The notes beneath the pieces were generated by a model, which saw nothing but the letters and a program-made list of their open reading frames with translations, did no database searches and had not been told where the DNA came from. 62,130 nucleotides of DNA, from the NCBI GenBank assembly GCA_012841375.1, contig DUUV01000052.1, forward strand, positions 1-62,130, in the 5' to 3' direction. This document shows, in pieces, positions 1 to 8,762 of the stretch. The translations under genes and the position numbers were made by a program. Positions within the stretch are counted from its first letter, which is position 1, and the number at the start of each line of letters is the position of its first letter. Source of the stretch: Candidatus Fermentithermobacillaceae bacterium. Lineage in GTDB: Bacteria; Bacillota; Sulfobacillia; Fermentithermobacillales; Fermentithermobacillaceae.

Positions 1-2
1 CC

Positions 3-908
3 CAGGGGCCGGTCTTCCCTATCACTCCACAAGGAGGCGACCCCATCCTCCGCATCGACGTCTTCTATGCCGAGAAGGGTACCGTGGTGAGACTGGATTT
101 GGAGGAGTATGTAAAGGGCGTTGTGGCTTCCGAGATGCCGGCTTCAGCCGGCCTTGAGGCTCTCAAAGCCCAGGCCGTCTTGGCGCGGACCTACGCTTCC
201 CGCAAAATGCGCATCCTAGGAGGCACTCCAACTCGGCAAGACGCCGACGTGACTTCGGATTACAGGCAAGACCAGGCGTGGGCGCCGGTGGAAGCGATCA
301 AAGAAAAATGGGGCGCCGTGGCATGGTGGCTCAATTGGCCGAAGATCGAAAGGGCTGTGGACGAAACTCGCGGCCTCATCCTCACATATAACGCCGCTCC
401 GGCCGAAGTAGTGTTCCACTCCACATGCGGCGGCAGGACAGAGGCGTCAAAAGATGTATGGGTCAAAGACCTCCCTTATCTCCAAAGTGTTCCGTGTGAT
501 TTCTGCAGCCATTCGCCCTACTACGCCCCCCAGACCGTGACAATTCCCCTCTCGAAGGTCTCTTCAGCCCTCGGAGACCTTGGTGTTTCCGTGCCTGTTT
601 CTACGCTGGCAGCAGGCGGTTTCCCGACCGTCTCGCAAGTCTCGCCAACCGGCAGGATTAAGGAAGTCCTCGCCGGTGGAGAACGTATCCGGGGTCTTGA
701 GTTCCGAATGGCCCTTGGGTTGCGTTCGACCAACCTGTCCTGGGCGGTTCGCGGGAACAATGCCGTCTTCCAGGTCAAAGGATACGGCCACGGCGTAGGC
801 ATGTGTCAATACGGAGCCGACGGCATGGCTAAAGAAGGTCGCAACTACACCGAGATCCTGGGCTACTACTTCCCCGGCACCAAGGTCACGGCGATATTCG
901 AGGAATGA
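3..908 (+). CDS. spoIID: Stage II sporulation protein D (SpoIID), 5' truncated
   Basis: SpoIID is the peptidoglycan lytic transglycosylase of the DMP engulfment complex in the mother-cell membrane. The frame is open from base 3 to the stop at 906-908, so the true start and the N-terminal membrane anchor lie outside the window; the GTG at 84 is internal. Visible family features are EEYVKGVVASEMP (containing the catalytic Glu region), a conserved Cys set in HSTCGGRT and CDFCSH, and the C-terminal HGVGMCQYGADGMA block. The family is usually about 330-390 residues; about 302 codons are present here. It stands upstream of spoIIQ-like, spoIIID and mbl genes, the usual clostridial order, which supports the call. 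Expression is expected under sigma-E, but its promoter is outside the window. Confidence 0.95.
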   Translation, partial: QGPVFPITPQGGDPILRIDVFYAEKGTVVRLDLEEYVKGVVASEMPASAGLEALKAQAVLARTYASRKMRILGGTPTRQDADVTSDYRQDQAWAPVEAIKEKWGAVAWWLNWPKIERAVDETRGLILTYNAAPAEVVFHSTCGGRTEASKDVWVKDLPYLQSVPCDFCSHSPYYAPQTVTIPLSKVSSALGDLGVSVPVSTLAAGGFPTVSQVSPTGRIKEVLAGGERIRGLEFRMALGLRSTNLSWAVRGNNAVFQVKGYGHGVGMCQYGADGMAKEGRNYTEILGYYFPGTKVTAIFEE

Positions 909-1189
909 TGTTGTCGACAGTCATAGTTGTGGAATGTGAGTCTATGATGTGGAACAGGTTAGGTTAACCGGCACAATCAGCAATCCATCCCGGAATAGCC
1001 TCCGGGTCCCGCAGCTTTTGAGGGCCTGCGTTCTTAAACACTATTATACGAGCCTTTCCCCCCCCAATTAAGAGTCAGATGTTCTAGTGTGCCGGTTACT
1101 CCGGCGTCTTCTGCCATTGTGCCGTGTGCGGACGTCTGCGCATATCCCGGCCATATTATGGCAACTCTACCAACTGGGGAGGTGTCTTT
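909..1189. other. spoIID-spoIIQ intergenic region
   Basis: No gene is seen. A short GC-rich hairpin (989-1006, stem CCCGGA/TCCGGG) lies 9 bases before TTTT and may be a weak terminator for spoIID. A sigma-A-like pair TTGAGG (1018-1023) and TATTAT (1042-1047) with an 18-base spacer follows. An 11-base perfect inverted repeat (965-975 and 1088-1098, TAACCGGCACA) brackets both. I found no clear sigma-F motif for the downstream spoIIQ-like gene. Confidence 0.35.
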
Positions 1190-1951
1190 ATGGCTCATGA
1201 TGGTTCGTCCCGGCGGTATCGAAGGCGCGCCAACGCCGAACGCAATTGGCAAGTGATTCTTCGAGCAGCGATTATCGGAGCATATTGTGTCGTTCTCCTG
1301 ATCGCGGGCCTTTATCTTGGCTACAGAGGCAGGGAACGACCCGAACCGGTGCCCACCTCGCTTTCTGGAGCGCCTGAAGACCAAAACCCGGAAGGCTTAG
1401 CAGACAGCGTTACTACACCAGGCGGCCCGGAGATCGCGTCCCAATCCTGGGCGACGGCCACGGCTCCGGCTGAGCAGGACCCCGACAAGACCATTGCCCC
1501 GGCCGAGCCCGTTTTCGACGAGTCGGTTACTGGATCAGAGACCTCTGGTACAGGGGCAACCCAGTCCCCAGGGACGGGTCAGGATCAACCCGCATGGCCT
1601 GTCGAGGGAGATTTGGTAGGCGAAGCGCGGTGGGTTTTCTCGGACTACTGGGGAGAGTGGCGCTACCTGCCCGGCATTGAGATATCAGTGAACCCGGGTA
1701 CCCCCGTAACTGCCGCGATGTCCGGAACGGTCACGTCTGTTTGCAGTGACCCCGACCTGGGTACCCTAGTGACACTGGAGCATCCCGACGGAACGACTAC
1801 TGAATACGGACGGCTTTCTGGGTGCATCTTAGGCGTTGGCGACATAGTGAAGCAGGGTGAGGAGATCGGTCGAACGGGTGGCACCACTCTTTACTTCGGC
1901 ACCTCAGTGAACGACGAGGCCGTTCCGGTGACTGAGTACATGAAGCCATAG
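1190..1951 (+). CDS. spoIIQ: SpoIIQ-like LytM (M23-fold) protein with degenerate zinc site
   Basis: The predicted 253-residue protein has an N-terminal transmembrane helix (about residues 18-41), a Pro/Thr/Glu-rich linker, and a C-terminal LytM/M23 fold (about 130-253). SpoIIQ is the forespore partner of SpoIIIAH in the engulfment channel; position between spoIID and spoIIID is its standard place. The start at 1190 is chosen because GGGGAGG lies 7 bases upstream; an in-frame ATG at 1124 has no such site. The M23 zinc ligands are not conserved: the first His/Asp motif reads YLPGIEIS (about residue 160) and the final HxH motif reads LYFGTS (about residue 233). It is therefore probably a structural, non-catalytic LytM domain, as in Bacillus SpoIIQ. 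A generic M23-like envelope protein is the alternative. Confidence 0.8.
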   Translation: MAHDGSSRRYRRRANAERNWQVILRAAIIGAYCVVLLIAGLYLGYRGRERPEPVPTSLSGAPEDQNPEGLADSVTTPGGPEIASQSWATATAPAEQDPDKTIAPAEPVFDESVTGSETSGTGATQSPGTGQDQPAWPVEGDLVGEARWVFSDYWGEWRYLPGIEISVNPGTPVTAAMSGTVTSVCSDPDLGTLVTLEHPDGTTTEYGRLSGCILGVGDIVKQGEEIGRTGGTTLYFGTSVNDEAVPVTEYMKP

Positions 1952-2073
1952 GCTTGCTGGGATTGGCATGCCGGGCCACCCGGGAGCGGTTCGGCCGCTC
2001 GGTGACATCAGGCGGTTCGAAGAACGGGATTTCTTGCCCTTCGCCATGCGGTGAGGTTTGGCCTTCACCGACC

Positions 2074-2101
2074 GAATTAACTCAGCACTGGAGCATATAC
2101 A
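2074..2101 (+). promoter_or_regulatory. Candidate sigma-E-like promoter for spoIIID
   Basis: A GAATTAA -35-like element (2074-2080) is followed after 13 bases by CATATACA (2094-2101), resembling the sigma-E -10 consensus. The position about 30 bases upstream of spoIIID fits the known mother-cell control of that gene. The match is imperfect and spacing is at the short end. Confidence 0.35.
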
Positions 2102-2133
2102 TCTAGCGTAAGACGCAGCGAGGGGGCCCTGCC

Positions 2134-2382
2134 ATGAACGACGTAATATGGAAGCGCGCGATTGATATCGGCGAATTCATCGGTGAGACCCGCGCCACGG
2201 TTCGAGAGACCGCGCGCTCGTTCGGCGTATCCAAAAGCACCGTCCACAAGGATGTTACAGACAGGCTGCCCAAGATCCGTCCGCAACTGGCCAAGCTGGT
2301 TCGCGAGGTTCTTGACATGAATAAGGCTGAACGCCACATCAGAGGGGGTGAGGCTACCAGGCGGAAGTATCAGGCCGAGTAA
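2134..2382 (+). CDS. spoIIID: Sporulation transcription factor SpoIIID
   Basis: This 82-residue protein is a full-length SpoIIID, the small mother-cell DNA-binding regulator that activates and represses sigma-E and sigma-K genes. The helix-turn-helix is seen at about residues 20-45 (TVRETARSFGVSKSTVHKDV) and is followed by the basic C-terminal helix typical of the family (MNKAERHIRGGEATRRKY). A purine-rich site (GCGAGGGGG) precedes the ATG. It lies between spoIIQ-like and mbl genes, the standard arrangement, with a candidate sigma-E-type promoter just upstream. Confidence 0.96.
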   Translation: MNDVIWKRAIDIGEFIGETRATVRETARSFGVSKSTVHKDVTDRLPKIRPQLAKLVREVLDMNKAERHIRGGEATRRKYQAE

Positions 2383-2478
2383 TCCCGCTAACGGCACTCC
2401 CAGAGAACGACGATATAGCCCAGGGAAGCCAAACCAAAAGTTCCCTGGGTCTTCAATTTATTGAGGAGTGCATAGCCC

Positions 2479-3480
2479 ATGGGCAGACACGTGGGGATCG
2501 ACCTCGGCACCTGCTCGGTTCTCGTCTTCGTCTCGGGTATGGGCATCGTAACGCGGGAGCCTTCAGTCGTAGCCAGGGAAGTGTCAACGAACAAGGTTAT
2601 CGCGGTTGGAAACGAGGCCAAGAGGATGCTGGGAAGGACGCCCGGCACCATTATGGCGCTACGCCCCCTCCGGGGCGGCGTCATCACTGACTACGATGTC
2701 ACTCTGGCCATGCTCCGCCATTTCGTAAAGCAGAGCCTTCCCTGGTTTCCGCCGGTTAAGCCCGAGCTCTTGATCGCAGTGCCCGCGTCGGTCACCCACG
2801 TTGAGCGGAGGGCGGTTCTACAGGCCGGCAAGGAAGCCGGCGGCGGCAAGGTCTATATCCTTGAGGAACCGTTGCTCGCCGCCTTAGGGGCAGGGCTGGA
2901 TATCGACGACCCTTCGGGCCACATGATTGTGGATATCGGCGGCGGCACCACTGACATCGCCGTCCTATCCATGCGCGACATGGTGACTCAGGCGTCCACC
3001 AGAGTCGGCGGCGACGCCTTTGACGATGCTATCGGCCGGTATGTACGCCGTGAGTACAACCTCGTGATCGGCGAACAGACAGCCGAGAGAGCGAAGATGG
3101 CGGTAGGTTCCGCGTTTCCCAGGGAAAAGACCGAAGTGGAGATAAGGGGACGAGACCTGGTGACGGGGATGCCCCGCAGCCTTGTGCTGGATTCCTTAGG
3201 GGTCCGCGAGGCCATCAACGATCCACTGACCACAATCGCTCAAGCCGTTCGAAGCGTCTTGGACAAGACTCCTCCGGAACTCCTGGGAGACATCATTGGC
3301 CGGGGCATAGTCCTTACCGGCGGCGGGGCCCTGCTCGACGGCATCGATGAATTCTTCAGGCGTGAGACCGGTGTGGCGGTCCACATTGCCGAGGATCCCG
3401 TCTCATGTGTCGCTGCGGGCACCAAGATCGCGTTGGAGCATCTGGACGTATACGGCAAGAGGTACAAGGCGTCCGGCTGA
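2479..3480 (+). CDS. mbl: MreB-family rod-shape actin (Mbl type)
   Basis: A 333-residue bacterial actin of the MreB/Mbl family; it forms membrane-associated filaments that direct elongation-phase wall synthesis. The phosphate-1 loop (GIDLGTCSV), phosphate-2 loop (DIGGGTTDIAVLS, about residues 157-169) and adenosine loop (LTGGGALLDG, about 277-286) are present. The Cys-Ser in the first loop replaces the more usual Ala-Asn. Its place between spoIIID and the flhO/flhP flagellar genes is the same as for mbl in Bacillus, so Mbl is favoured over MreB. No mreC/mreD follow. Confidence 0.93.
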   Translation: MGRHVGIDLGTCSVLVFVSGMGIVTREPSVVAREVSTNKVIAVGNEAKRMLGRTPGTIMALRPLRGGVITDYDVTLAMLRHFVKQSLPWFPPVKPELLIAVPASVTHVERRAVLQAGKEAGGGKVYILEEPLLAALGAGLDIDDPSGHMIVDIGGGTTDIAVLSMRDMVTQASTRVGGDAFDDAIGRYVRREYNLVIGEQTAERAKMAVGSAFPREKTEVEIRGRDLVTGMPRSLVLDSLGVREAINDPLTTIAQAVRSVLDKTPPELLGDIIGRGIVLTGGGALLDGIDEFFRRETGVAVHIAEDPVSCVAAGTKIALEHLDVYGKRYKASG

Positions 3481-3561
3481 ACTCGGCGCCGGCAGGTCAT
3501 CGTTGCGGAAGACGAAAGCCCGTCAAGACTCAGTTTCCCACGTGCCGGGCCTTTGAACAGC

Positions 3562-3588
3562 TCAACTCCTCACCAAAACCTCCGATAA
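3562..3588 (+). promoter_or_regulatory. Sigma-D (sigma-28) type promoter for flhO-flhP
   Basis: TCAA (3562-3565), a 15-base spacer and TCCGATAA (3581-3588) match the sigma-D pattern TAAA-N15-GCCGATAT except for single positions. It lies 23 bases before flhO. In Bacillus the flhO-flhP pair is sigma-D dependent, which supports the reading. Confidence 0.55.
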
Positions 3589-3610
3589 GTAGGTGGGGGG
3601 AGAGATATAG

Positions 3611-4354
3611 ATGCTTCGAGGCATCCTTTCAGGCGTAACGGCCATGCGGGCCCAGGTGAGAAACCAAGAGGTAATAGCCAATAACCTGGCCAACGTGGAT
3701 ACCGCCGCCTACAACAGAGACACGACTGTGTTTTCGAGTTTCCACGACGCTTTGACCATGATGTTTCGCGGAAACGATTTCCCGCAGGCGCTTGGAGGAA
3801 TGTCCTCAGGCGCGGTTGTTCAGGACATACAGACGGTTCGGTCGGTCGGACCGATAGAGAATACCGGTGAACTGATGGACGTCGCCCTTCCGGGCGGCGT
3901 CTACTTTGCCGTGGAGACTGCCTCGGGCACCCGCTACACAAGACGCGGAGACTTCGAGATGTCCGCCGACGGGTACCTGACCTTGGGCGGCTTCCGTGTG
4001 CTGGGCAGCGGTGGTCCTATCCAAGTAGAGCAGTACAGGTCAAGGGCGATCAGAGAGGACGGCGCGGTTGTCTGTGACGGGACGATTGTAGATGTGTTGA
4101 ACGCCTATACGTTTCCGGATGAGAGCGTCCTCACCAAGGAGGGGACGTCGCTCTACAACTCCGGTGGAACTGCTCCCGTGCCCGTTCAAGATCCGGGTCT
4201 CATAACAAGAGCCCTGGAGAAGTCCTCGGTTGACCCTGTAACGGAAATGGTCAGTCTGATAACGGCCATGCGCGCCTACGAGGCAGCGCAAAGGGCCATT
4301 CAATCCCACGACGAGACTCTCGGCATGGCGGTCGAGAGAGTCGGTCGTCCGTAG
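3611..4354 (+). CDS. flhO: Flagellar basal-body rod protein, FlgF/FlhO type
   Basis: A 247-residue flagellar axial protein of the FlgE/F/G family, which builds the rod across the cell wall. The N-terminal family signature is clear (about residues 1-40: LRGILSGVTAMRAQ, then ANNLANVDTAAYNRD), as is the C-terminal one (SSVDPVTEMVSLITAMRAYEAAQRAI). Both ends form the coiled-coil core of the rod. It precedes a second, more FlgG-like paralogue after 17 bases, matching flhO-flhP of Bacillus downstream of mbl. A sigma-D-like promoter and the purine-rich AGGTGGGGGGAGAG region stand upstream. Confidence 0.92.
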   Translation: MLRGILSGVTAMRAQVRNQEVIANNLANVDTAAYNRDTTVFSSFHDALTMMFRGNDFPQALGGMSSGAVVQDIQTVRSVGPIENTGELMDVALPGGVYFAVETASGTRYTRRGDFEMSADGYLTLGGFRVLGSGGPIQVEQYRSRAIREDGAVVCDGTIVDVLNAYTFPDESVLTKEGTSLYNSGGTAPVPVQDPGLITRALEKSSVDPVTEMVSLITAMRAYEAAQRAIQSHDETLGMAVERVGRP

Positions 4355-4371
4355 GAAATGAGGGATAGAGC

Positions 4372-5133
4372 ATGTTGAGAGCGCTTTGGACGGGAGCTAC
4401 GGGAATGGCTTCCCAGCAGCTCCTCATTGACACGATTTCCAACAACCTGGCCAACGTGAACACGACCGGCTTCAAGAAGCAGAGGGTTCAGTTCCAGGAC
4501 CTCTACTATGAGAACATCCCGGTAGGTATATCTTCCAGCGCCTCTGTGGGAAGCGGTTCGCGCGTCGTGGCCACGGACCGGAGCTTCCGGCAAGGCAACA
4601 TGGAACCCACCAACGACCCCTTGTCTGTAGCCATAGAGGGTCCGGGCTTTTTCACAGTGGAGACCTTGACCGGCACCGCCTACACAAGAGACGGGTCCTT
4701 CAGGGTTGACGCCCAGGGACGTCTGGTGAACGCCTCAGGGTACGTCGTCACGTCAGACGGAACGGCCATTGAGATCCCCCAGGGCGCCACTGACGTGGAG
4801 ATCAGCGAGAGCGGGGTCGTCTACGGCAGGGTTGATGGAGTCCTGCAGGAGTTCGGCGCGCTGCAGATAGCGATGTTCGCCAATCCGCAGGGACTTGAGG
4901 CCAGCGGAGGCAACTTGTTCAGAGTGACTCCTGTGTCCGGCGAAGCCGAGCTCCTTAGTCCGGGAGAGGGCGGGGCCGGTATCCTACGAGGCGGCTACAT
5001 TGAGACCTCCAATGTGGAGATCGTGACCGAGATGGTGAACTTGATAGTCGCCCAGAGGGCTTTCGAACTCAACTCCAAGACGGTCGAGACTGCCGACCAG
5101 ATGTGGGGCATAGCGAACAATGTCAAGCGTTAA
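4372..5133 (+). CDS. flgG: Flagellar basal-body rod protein FlgG (FlhP)
   Basis: A 253-residue distal-rod protein. The N terminus carries the family block LRALWTGATGMASQQ followed by ISNNLANVNTTGFKK; the C terminus carries GYIETSNVEIVTEMVNLIVAQRAFELNSKTV (in parts), typical of FlgG. The middle (about 75-200) is the FlgE/F/G domain with PGFFTVET and YTRDGSF. The 3' end overlaps the next gene by 14 bases, suggesting translational coupling. It could equally be named flhP by synteny with Bacillus. Confidence 0.95.
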   Translation: MLRALWTGATGMASQQLLIDTISNNLANVNTTGFKKQRVQFQDLYYENIPVGISSSASVGSGSRVVATDRSFRQGNMEPTNDPLSVAIEGPGFFTVETLTGTAYTRDGSFRVDAQGRLVNASGYVVTSDGTAIEIPQGATDVEISESGVVYGRVDGVLQEFGALQIAMFANPQGLEASGGNLFRVTPVSGEAELLSPGEGGAGILRGGYIETSNVEIVTEMVNLIVAQRAFELNSKTVETADQMWGIANNVKR

Positions 5134-5413
5134 GGGAATGTCGGCCGTGGAGGCCCACAACGCGCTCCTCCGGGATATCGCCGTCACCGAGAAGACCGGT
5201 GGGGCTGACTCCAAACTACTTAAGACCTGCCAAGACTTCGAATCTGTGTTTCTGACAATGATATGGAAGGAAATGCAGAAATCATCAAAGGTAGACCTGG
5301 GTGTCTTCGGGGCATTTGCCGAGGACGCCATGGGCCGGAGCTGGGCGAAGTCAGGCGGGATTGGATTGGCGAAGGTGATCTACAAAAGCATGTCGAAGCA
5401 TCTCCCGAACTGA
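5120..5413 (+). CDS. Rod-binding protein (FlgJ N-terminal domain type)
   Basis: A 97-residue single-domain protein resembling the N-terminal rod-cap domain of FlgJ, which scaffolds rod assembly; the muramidase half of proteobacterial FlgJ is absent, as is normal in this phylum. Recognisable parts are the CQDFESVFLTMIWKEMQKS helix (about residues 34-52) and FGAFAEDAMGRSWAKSGGIGLA (in parts). It overlaps flgG by 14 bases. An alternative start is the ATG at 5138, six codons later and just after the flgG stop. Confidence 0.85.
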   Translation: MSSVKGMSAVEAHNALLRDIAVTEKTGGADSKLLKTCQDFESVFLTMIWKEMQKSSKVDLGVFGAFAEDAMGRSWAKSGGIGLAKVIYKSMSKHLPN

Positions 5414-5463
5414 CTCTTTCGCAAAACGGCGCCTTGAGGCGCATGTTCGGGAGATGATCGAGA

Positions 5464-5898
5464 TTGGCACCAGAAGTCGGGCAGCCGGCGCCTGAGGAGA
5501 TACTTCCTCACCGGCAGCCTTTTATTTTTGTCACAAGAGTCGTCTCAATCGACCCCGAAAAGGGTGCTGTTGCCGAGTACGACGTCCCTCATGACCTTTC
5601 CATATTCCGGGGGCATTTTCCGGGTCACCCGATCTTGCCGGGCGTGATAGTATTGGAGATGCTTGCGCAAACGGGAGCTCTGTCCATCCTATCCAGAGAG
5701 GAATTCAAAGGAAAGCTGGCGTACCTCGCCGGCGTTGAGTCCGCGCGGTTTCGGAGGCCCGTGAGACCTGGAGATACTCTGCGAGCCGAGATAACCCTGG
5801 ACTCAATGCGGATGAACATAGGGAGAGCGCAGGGAAAGGTCACTGTAGACGGCCAGGAGGTGGCGAAGGCTACGATCCTGTTTGCCATCCAGAAGTAA
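5464..5898 (+). CDS. fabZ: 3-hydroxyacyl-ACP dehydratase FabZ
   Basis: A 144-residue hot-dog-fold dehydratase of type II fatty-acid synthesis that converts 3-hydroxyacyl-ACP to trans-2-enoyl-ACP in the cytosol. The catalytic His lies in [14 protein letters not shown] and the catalytic Glu in [12 protein letters not shown]. The entry motif PHRQPFIFV is also typical. It starts at TTG 5464, supported by GGGAGA at 5449-5454. It sits alone between flagellar genes and metK, apart from other fab genes. Confidence 0.95.
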   Translation: MAPEVGQPAPEEILPHRQPFIFVTRVVSIDPEKGAVAEYDVPHDLSIFRGHFPGHPILPGVIVLEMLAQTGALSILSREEFKGKLAYLAGVESARFRRPVRPGDTLRAEITLDSMRMNIGRAQGKVTVDGQEVAKATILFAIQK

Positions 5899-5914
5899 GA
5901 GGGAGGTGTCGTTC

Positions 5915-7102
5915 ATGCCCACCATTGGAGAAGGGGTGCGGCTTTTTACCTCGGAATCGGTCACCGAGGGACATCCCGACAAAGTTGCTGACCGGATAGC
6001 CGATAGTATTCTAGACAGGATAATCGAGAAAGACCCCTTCGCCAGAGTTGCGTGCGAATGTATGGTGAAGACAGGTTTTGTCCTGGTAGCCGGTGAGATC
6101 TCGACCGAATGCTATGTGGATATGCCTCAGATAGTGAGGGATACTCTCCGGTCCATCGGCTATACGAGGGCAAAGTTCGGCTTTGACTCGGAAACTTGCG
6201 CCGTCCTCACGGCGATAGAGGAACAATCGCCCGACATAGCCCTGGGCGTTGACAGATCCCTGGAATCCAAAGAAGGTGAAATGCCTGACACGCTTGGCGC
6301 GGGTGACCAGGGGATGATGTTTGGGTACGCCATCGATGAGACCGACGTATTCATGCCCATGCCTATTCATCTGGCCAATATCATGGCCCGACGACTGGCC
6401 GCGGTCAGGCGCGATGGCACCGTACCATATTTGAGACCCGATGGAAAGACCCAGATAACAATGGAGTATGTAGACGGAAAGCCGGCCAGAGTACATACGG
6501 TAGTAGTATCGGCACAACACGCCAGCGAGGTTGGGCTCGAGAAGGTGCGCGATGACATTCTGGCACACGTGATAAAGCCTGTACTGCCTGCAGGTATGAT
6601 GGACTCGCGCACGAGGGTGCTGGTCAACGCTACAGGCCGGTTTGTGGTCGGAGGACCTCAGGGAGACTGTGGACTTACCGGACGCAAGATCATCGTCGAC
6701 ACTTACGGCGGTTTCGCCCGCCACGGCGGAGGAGCCTTTTCCGGCAAGGACCCCTCTAAAGTAGACCGTACCGCGGCCTACGCTTCGCGGTACGCCGCCA
6801 AGAACATCGTCGCCGCGGGCTTGGCCAAAGAATGCGAGGTCCAGGTAGCGTATGTGATTGGGGTAGCCCGTCCGGTGTCGCTCTTCGTCGATACCAAGGG
6901 TACCGGGAAGGTCCCGGACCGGTGCATTTTGGAAGCCCTCACGAAGTCGTTGGATTTCCGTCCTGCGGCCATAATCGACCGCATGGAGCTTAGAAGACCC
7001 ATTTACGCGGCTGTCTCAGCGTACGGCCACTTTGGCAGGGCCGATCTGGATCTTCCGTGGGAAAGGTTGGACCTCAAAGACGAACTCTTGAAACACATCT
7101 AG
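5915..7102 (+). CDS. metK: S-adenosylmethionine synthase
   Basis: A 395-residue methionine adenosyltransferase, full length for the family, making S-adenosylmethionine from methionine and ATP. Signature motifs are [13 protein letters not shown] near the N terminus, [12 protein letters not shown] in the middle and [15 protein letters not shown] (phosphate-binding loop) in the C-terminal third. The start at 5915 is chosen because GAGGGAGGTG lies 6 bases upstream; an upstream in-frame ATG at 5882 falls inside fabZ. No SAM riboswitch is visible before it. Confidence 0.97.
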   Translation: MPTIGEGVRLFTSESVTEGHPDKVADRIADSILDRIIEKDPFARVACECMVKTGFVLVAGEISTECYVDMPQIVRDTLRSIGYTRAKFGFDSETCAVLTAIEEQSPDIALGVDRSLESKEGEMPDTLGAGDQGMMFGYAIDETDVFMPMPIHLANIMARRLAAVRRDGTVPYLRPDGKTQITMEYVDGKPARVHTVVVSAQHASEVGLEKVRDDILAHVIKPVLPAGMMDSRTRVLVNATGRFVVGGPQGDCGLTGRKIIVDTYGGFARHGGGAFSGKDPSKVDRTAAYASRYAAKNIVAAGLAKECEVQVAYVIGVARPVSLFVDTKGTGKVPDRCILEALTKSLDFRPAAIIDRMELRRPIYAAVSAYGHFGRADLDLPWERLDLKDELLKHI

Positions 7103-7156
7103 ACCCCGAGCTTCCTCCCGGGGCATCCTCATACAATGCTCCGGGGGGAGGCTCCA

Positions 7157-7477
7157 ATGCAACCACAGAAGATCGCGCTCTTGTGTCTCATGTTGCTCGG
7201 CGTAGTTCAGCTTGTGACAAGCCTGCGGGGCGGGCGAGAGGGAGGTCAGGCCCGTCTCAGGATCCTGATCAAGGCAAGTGGATCTCCTCAGCCGGCGGAA
7301 GGGCTTATCCGATACCTCCTATGGGAACTGGCATTTTGGCGGGGATTGGACGTTCGATTGAGTCTTGTCATGGACGAACCTTGCGAGGAGATGCGGGCTG
7401 TCGAGGCCATTCTGCTGGAAGAAGGGTTGTTGGAGCCCGCGAACGACTTTGAGCCGGACCTGGTATTCGTGTTGTAG
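7157..7477 (+). CDS. Small single-pass membrane protein of unknown function
   Basis: A 106-residue protein that I do not recognise. Residues about 5-22 form a hydrophobic helix (KIALLCLMLLGVVQLVTSL), so it is likely anchored in the membrane. The remaining part is soluble and acidic near the C terminus (EEMRAVEAILLEEGLLEP), ending in FEPDLVFVL. The start at 7157 follows GGGGGAGG with good spacing; an earlier in-frame ATG at 7136 lacks one. It lies between metK and comFC, on the same strand with short gaps. Confidence 0.6.
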   Translation: MQPQKIALLCLMLLGVVQLVTSLRGGREGGQARLRILIKASGSPQPAEGLIRYLLWELAFWRGLDVRLSLVMDEPCEEMRAVEAILLEEGLLEPANDFEPDLVFVL

Positions 7478-7541
7478 TGTGGGCCCGGCGCGATGTCGCA
7501 AGAATTGGGCCCCGAAGGAGGCCGCGAGAACCGTCAGCAGG

Positions 7542-8324
7542 ATGGAAGCATGGTCTATTGTAAGGCGCTTTGCCGACAGGGTGTCCGGCCTTGTCTACGG
7601 CCAGCCGGTTCAATGCGCCCTCTGCGGCGCGATTATCTCGAGGCAGAGGAGTCGCCGGCCCGGTGATGAGGGAGAGGCGATGCTATCGGCGCTCACCTAT
7701 CCTCCGGGTATCTGCAACCCTTGCCTGGACAAGCTTTCCCACCAAATGTCATGGATTTGCGAGGCGTGCGGCGCGCCTATACGGCGGCCTCTTCGTGTGT
7801 GTCCAGACTGTCAGAAGTGCCTGTACACCTTTGACGGCCAGCGGTCGGCAGGGATCTATGACGTTCCGATCAAGACCGCCATAATTCGAATGAAATACCA
7901 GGGCGAGCGGTGGCTGTCGCGCCCGTTGGGCTGGCTTCTGGCAAGGGCCGCAAGTGAGTTTCTGCCCGTGGACCTGGTAATCCCAATACCCTTGGAGCCC
8001 GGAAGCCGGGTCCGGCGAGGGTATAATCAGGCGTTGGACCTAGCCAAAGAAGCTTCGGCCCTTCTCGAGGTACCGCTCCTGGATATCCTTGTCCGTGATA
8101 CGCGCTACTCACATCAAGTCGATCTTGGACGAAGAATGAGATGGGGGAACTTGCGGGAATCCATGACCCCCAAGCGGAGACTAGACCTGGGGGGCCAGAG
8201 GTGCCTCCTCGTTGACGACGTCACCACGACAGGAGCCACCCTGGATGAGGCCGCCAGGGTACTCAAGGGCCTTGGTGCCGAAAAGGTGTACTGCGCAACG
8301 GTCGCCAGGACTCTGCGACACTAG
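7542..8324 (+). CDS. comFC: ComF family protein (phosphoribosyltransferase fold)
   Basis: A 260-residue ComFC/GntX-type protein. The N-terminal half has a zinc-ribbon set (CALCG, CNPCLD, CEACGAP, CPDCQKC); the C-terminal half is a phosphoribosyltransferase domain with the PRPP-binding loop LLVDDVTTTGATLDEA. In Bacillus ComFC is needed for transformation. It is often followed by yvyF and flgM, as here. The start at 7542 (MEAWSIVRRF) is chosen by family length; its ribosome binding site is weak, and the frame stays open upstream to 7365 with a composition unlike ComF. Confidence 0.9.
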   Translation: MEAWSIVRRFADRVSGLVYGQPVQCALCGAIISRQRSRRPGDEGEAMLSALTYPPGICNPCLDKLSHQMSWICEACGAPIRRPLRVCPDCQKCLYTFDGQRSAGIYDVPIKTAIIRMKYQGERWLSRPLGWLLARAASEFLPVDLVIPIPLEPGSRVRRGYNQALDLAKEASALLEVPLLDILVRDTRYSHQVDLGRRMRWGNLRESMTPKRRLDLGGQRCLLVDDVTTTGATLDEAARVLKGLGAEKVYCATVARTLRH

Positions 8325-8336
8325 GAGGAATGCCGT

Positions 8337-8744
8337 GTGAATCGAGACATCCGGAACTGCCGCAGATGCGGAAAGATCATTATCTACGTGGGCATTCCAG
8401 TATGCGAAGAGTGCCTCCGAAAAGAAGAGGAGTACTACGACGTTGTCAAACGCTATCTTGATGAGCATCCCCGATCCAGCGTAAGGGAGATCAGCGACGC
8501 TACCGCCGTTCCGGTTGAGGTTGTCATGGAGTTCGTCAGGCAGGGATCGCTAGTGGCATCGGGGGGCGCAAGTGAGGTGCTTTCTTGTCGGATATGTGGC
8601 GAGTCGATACCATCGGGCCGTGTGTGTCCCAAATGCGCGGCCGCGCTTATCTCGGCCACCGGCAAGCCTTCGCGCAAGGCCGTCGATGACAAGATTCCTT
8701 CGAGGATGTACAGTATGGATATGATCGCAAGAAGAAAACGGTGA
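8337..8744 (+). CDS. yvyF: Flagellar operon protein, YvyF type
   Basis: A 135-residue protein with two Cys zinc-knuckle pairs: CRRCGK and CEEC at the N terminus, CRICGE and CPKC in the C-terminal half. A helical segment lies between (YYDVVKRYLDEHPRSSVREIS). This matches the uncharacterised YvyF/TIGR03826 family found between comFC and flgM in Bacillus and Clostridia. It starts at GTG 8337 after AGGAGGAA. Its exact role is unknown; conserved position suggests a function in flagellar regulation. Confidence 0.85.
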   Translation: MNRDIRNCRRCGKIIIYVGIPVCEECLRKEEEYYDVVKRYLDEHPRSSVREISDATAVPVEVVMEFVRQGSLVASGGASEVLSCRICGESIPSGRVCPKCAAALISATGKPSRKAVDDKIPSRMYSMDMIARRKR

Positions 8745-8762
8745 CCACAATTTGCGGGAAGC

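Noticed and set aside
6011-6724. 237-codon open frame on the minus strand within metK.
   Set aside because: Shadow of metK; no family signature.
7105-7124. Terminator after metK (CCCCG/CGGGG hairpin).
   Set aside because: The stem is only 5 bases and no T-run follows; the RBS of the next gene starts shortly after.
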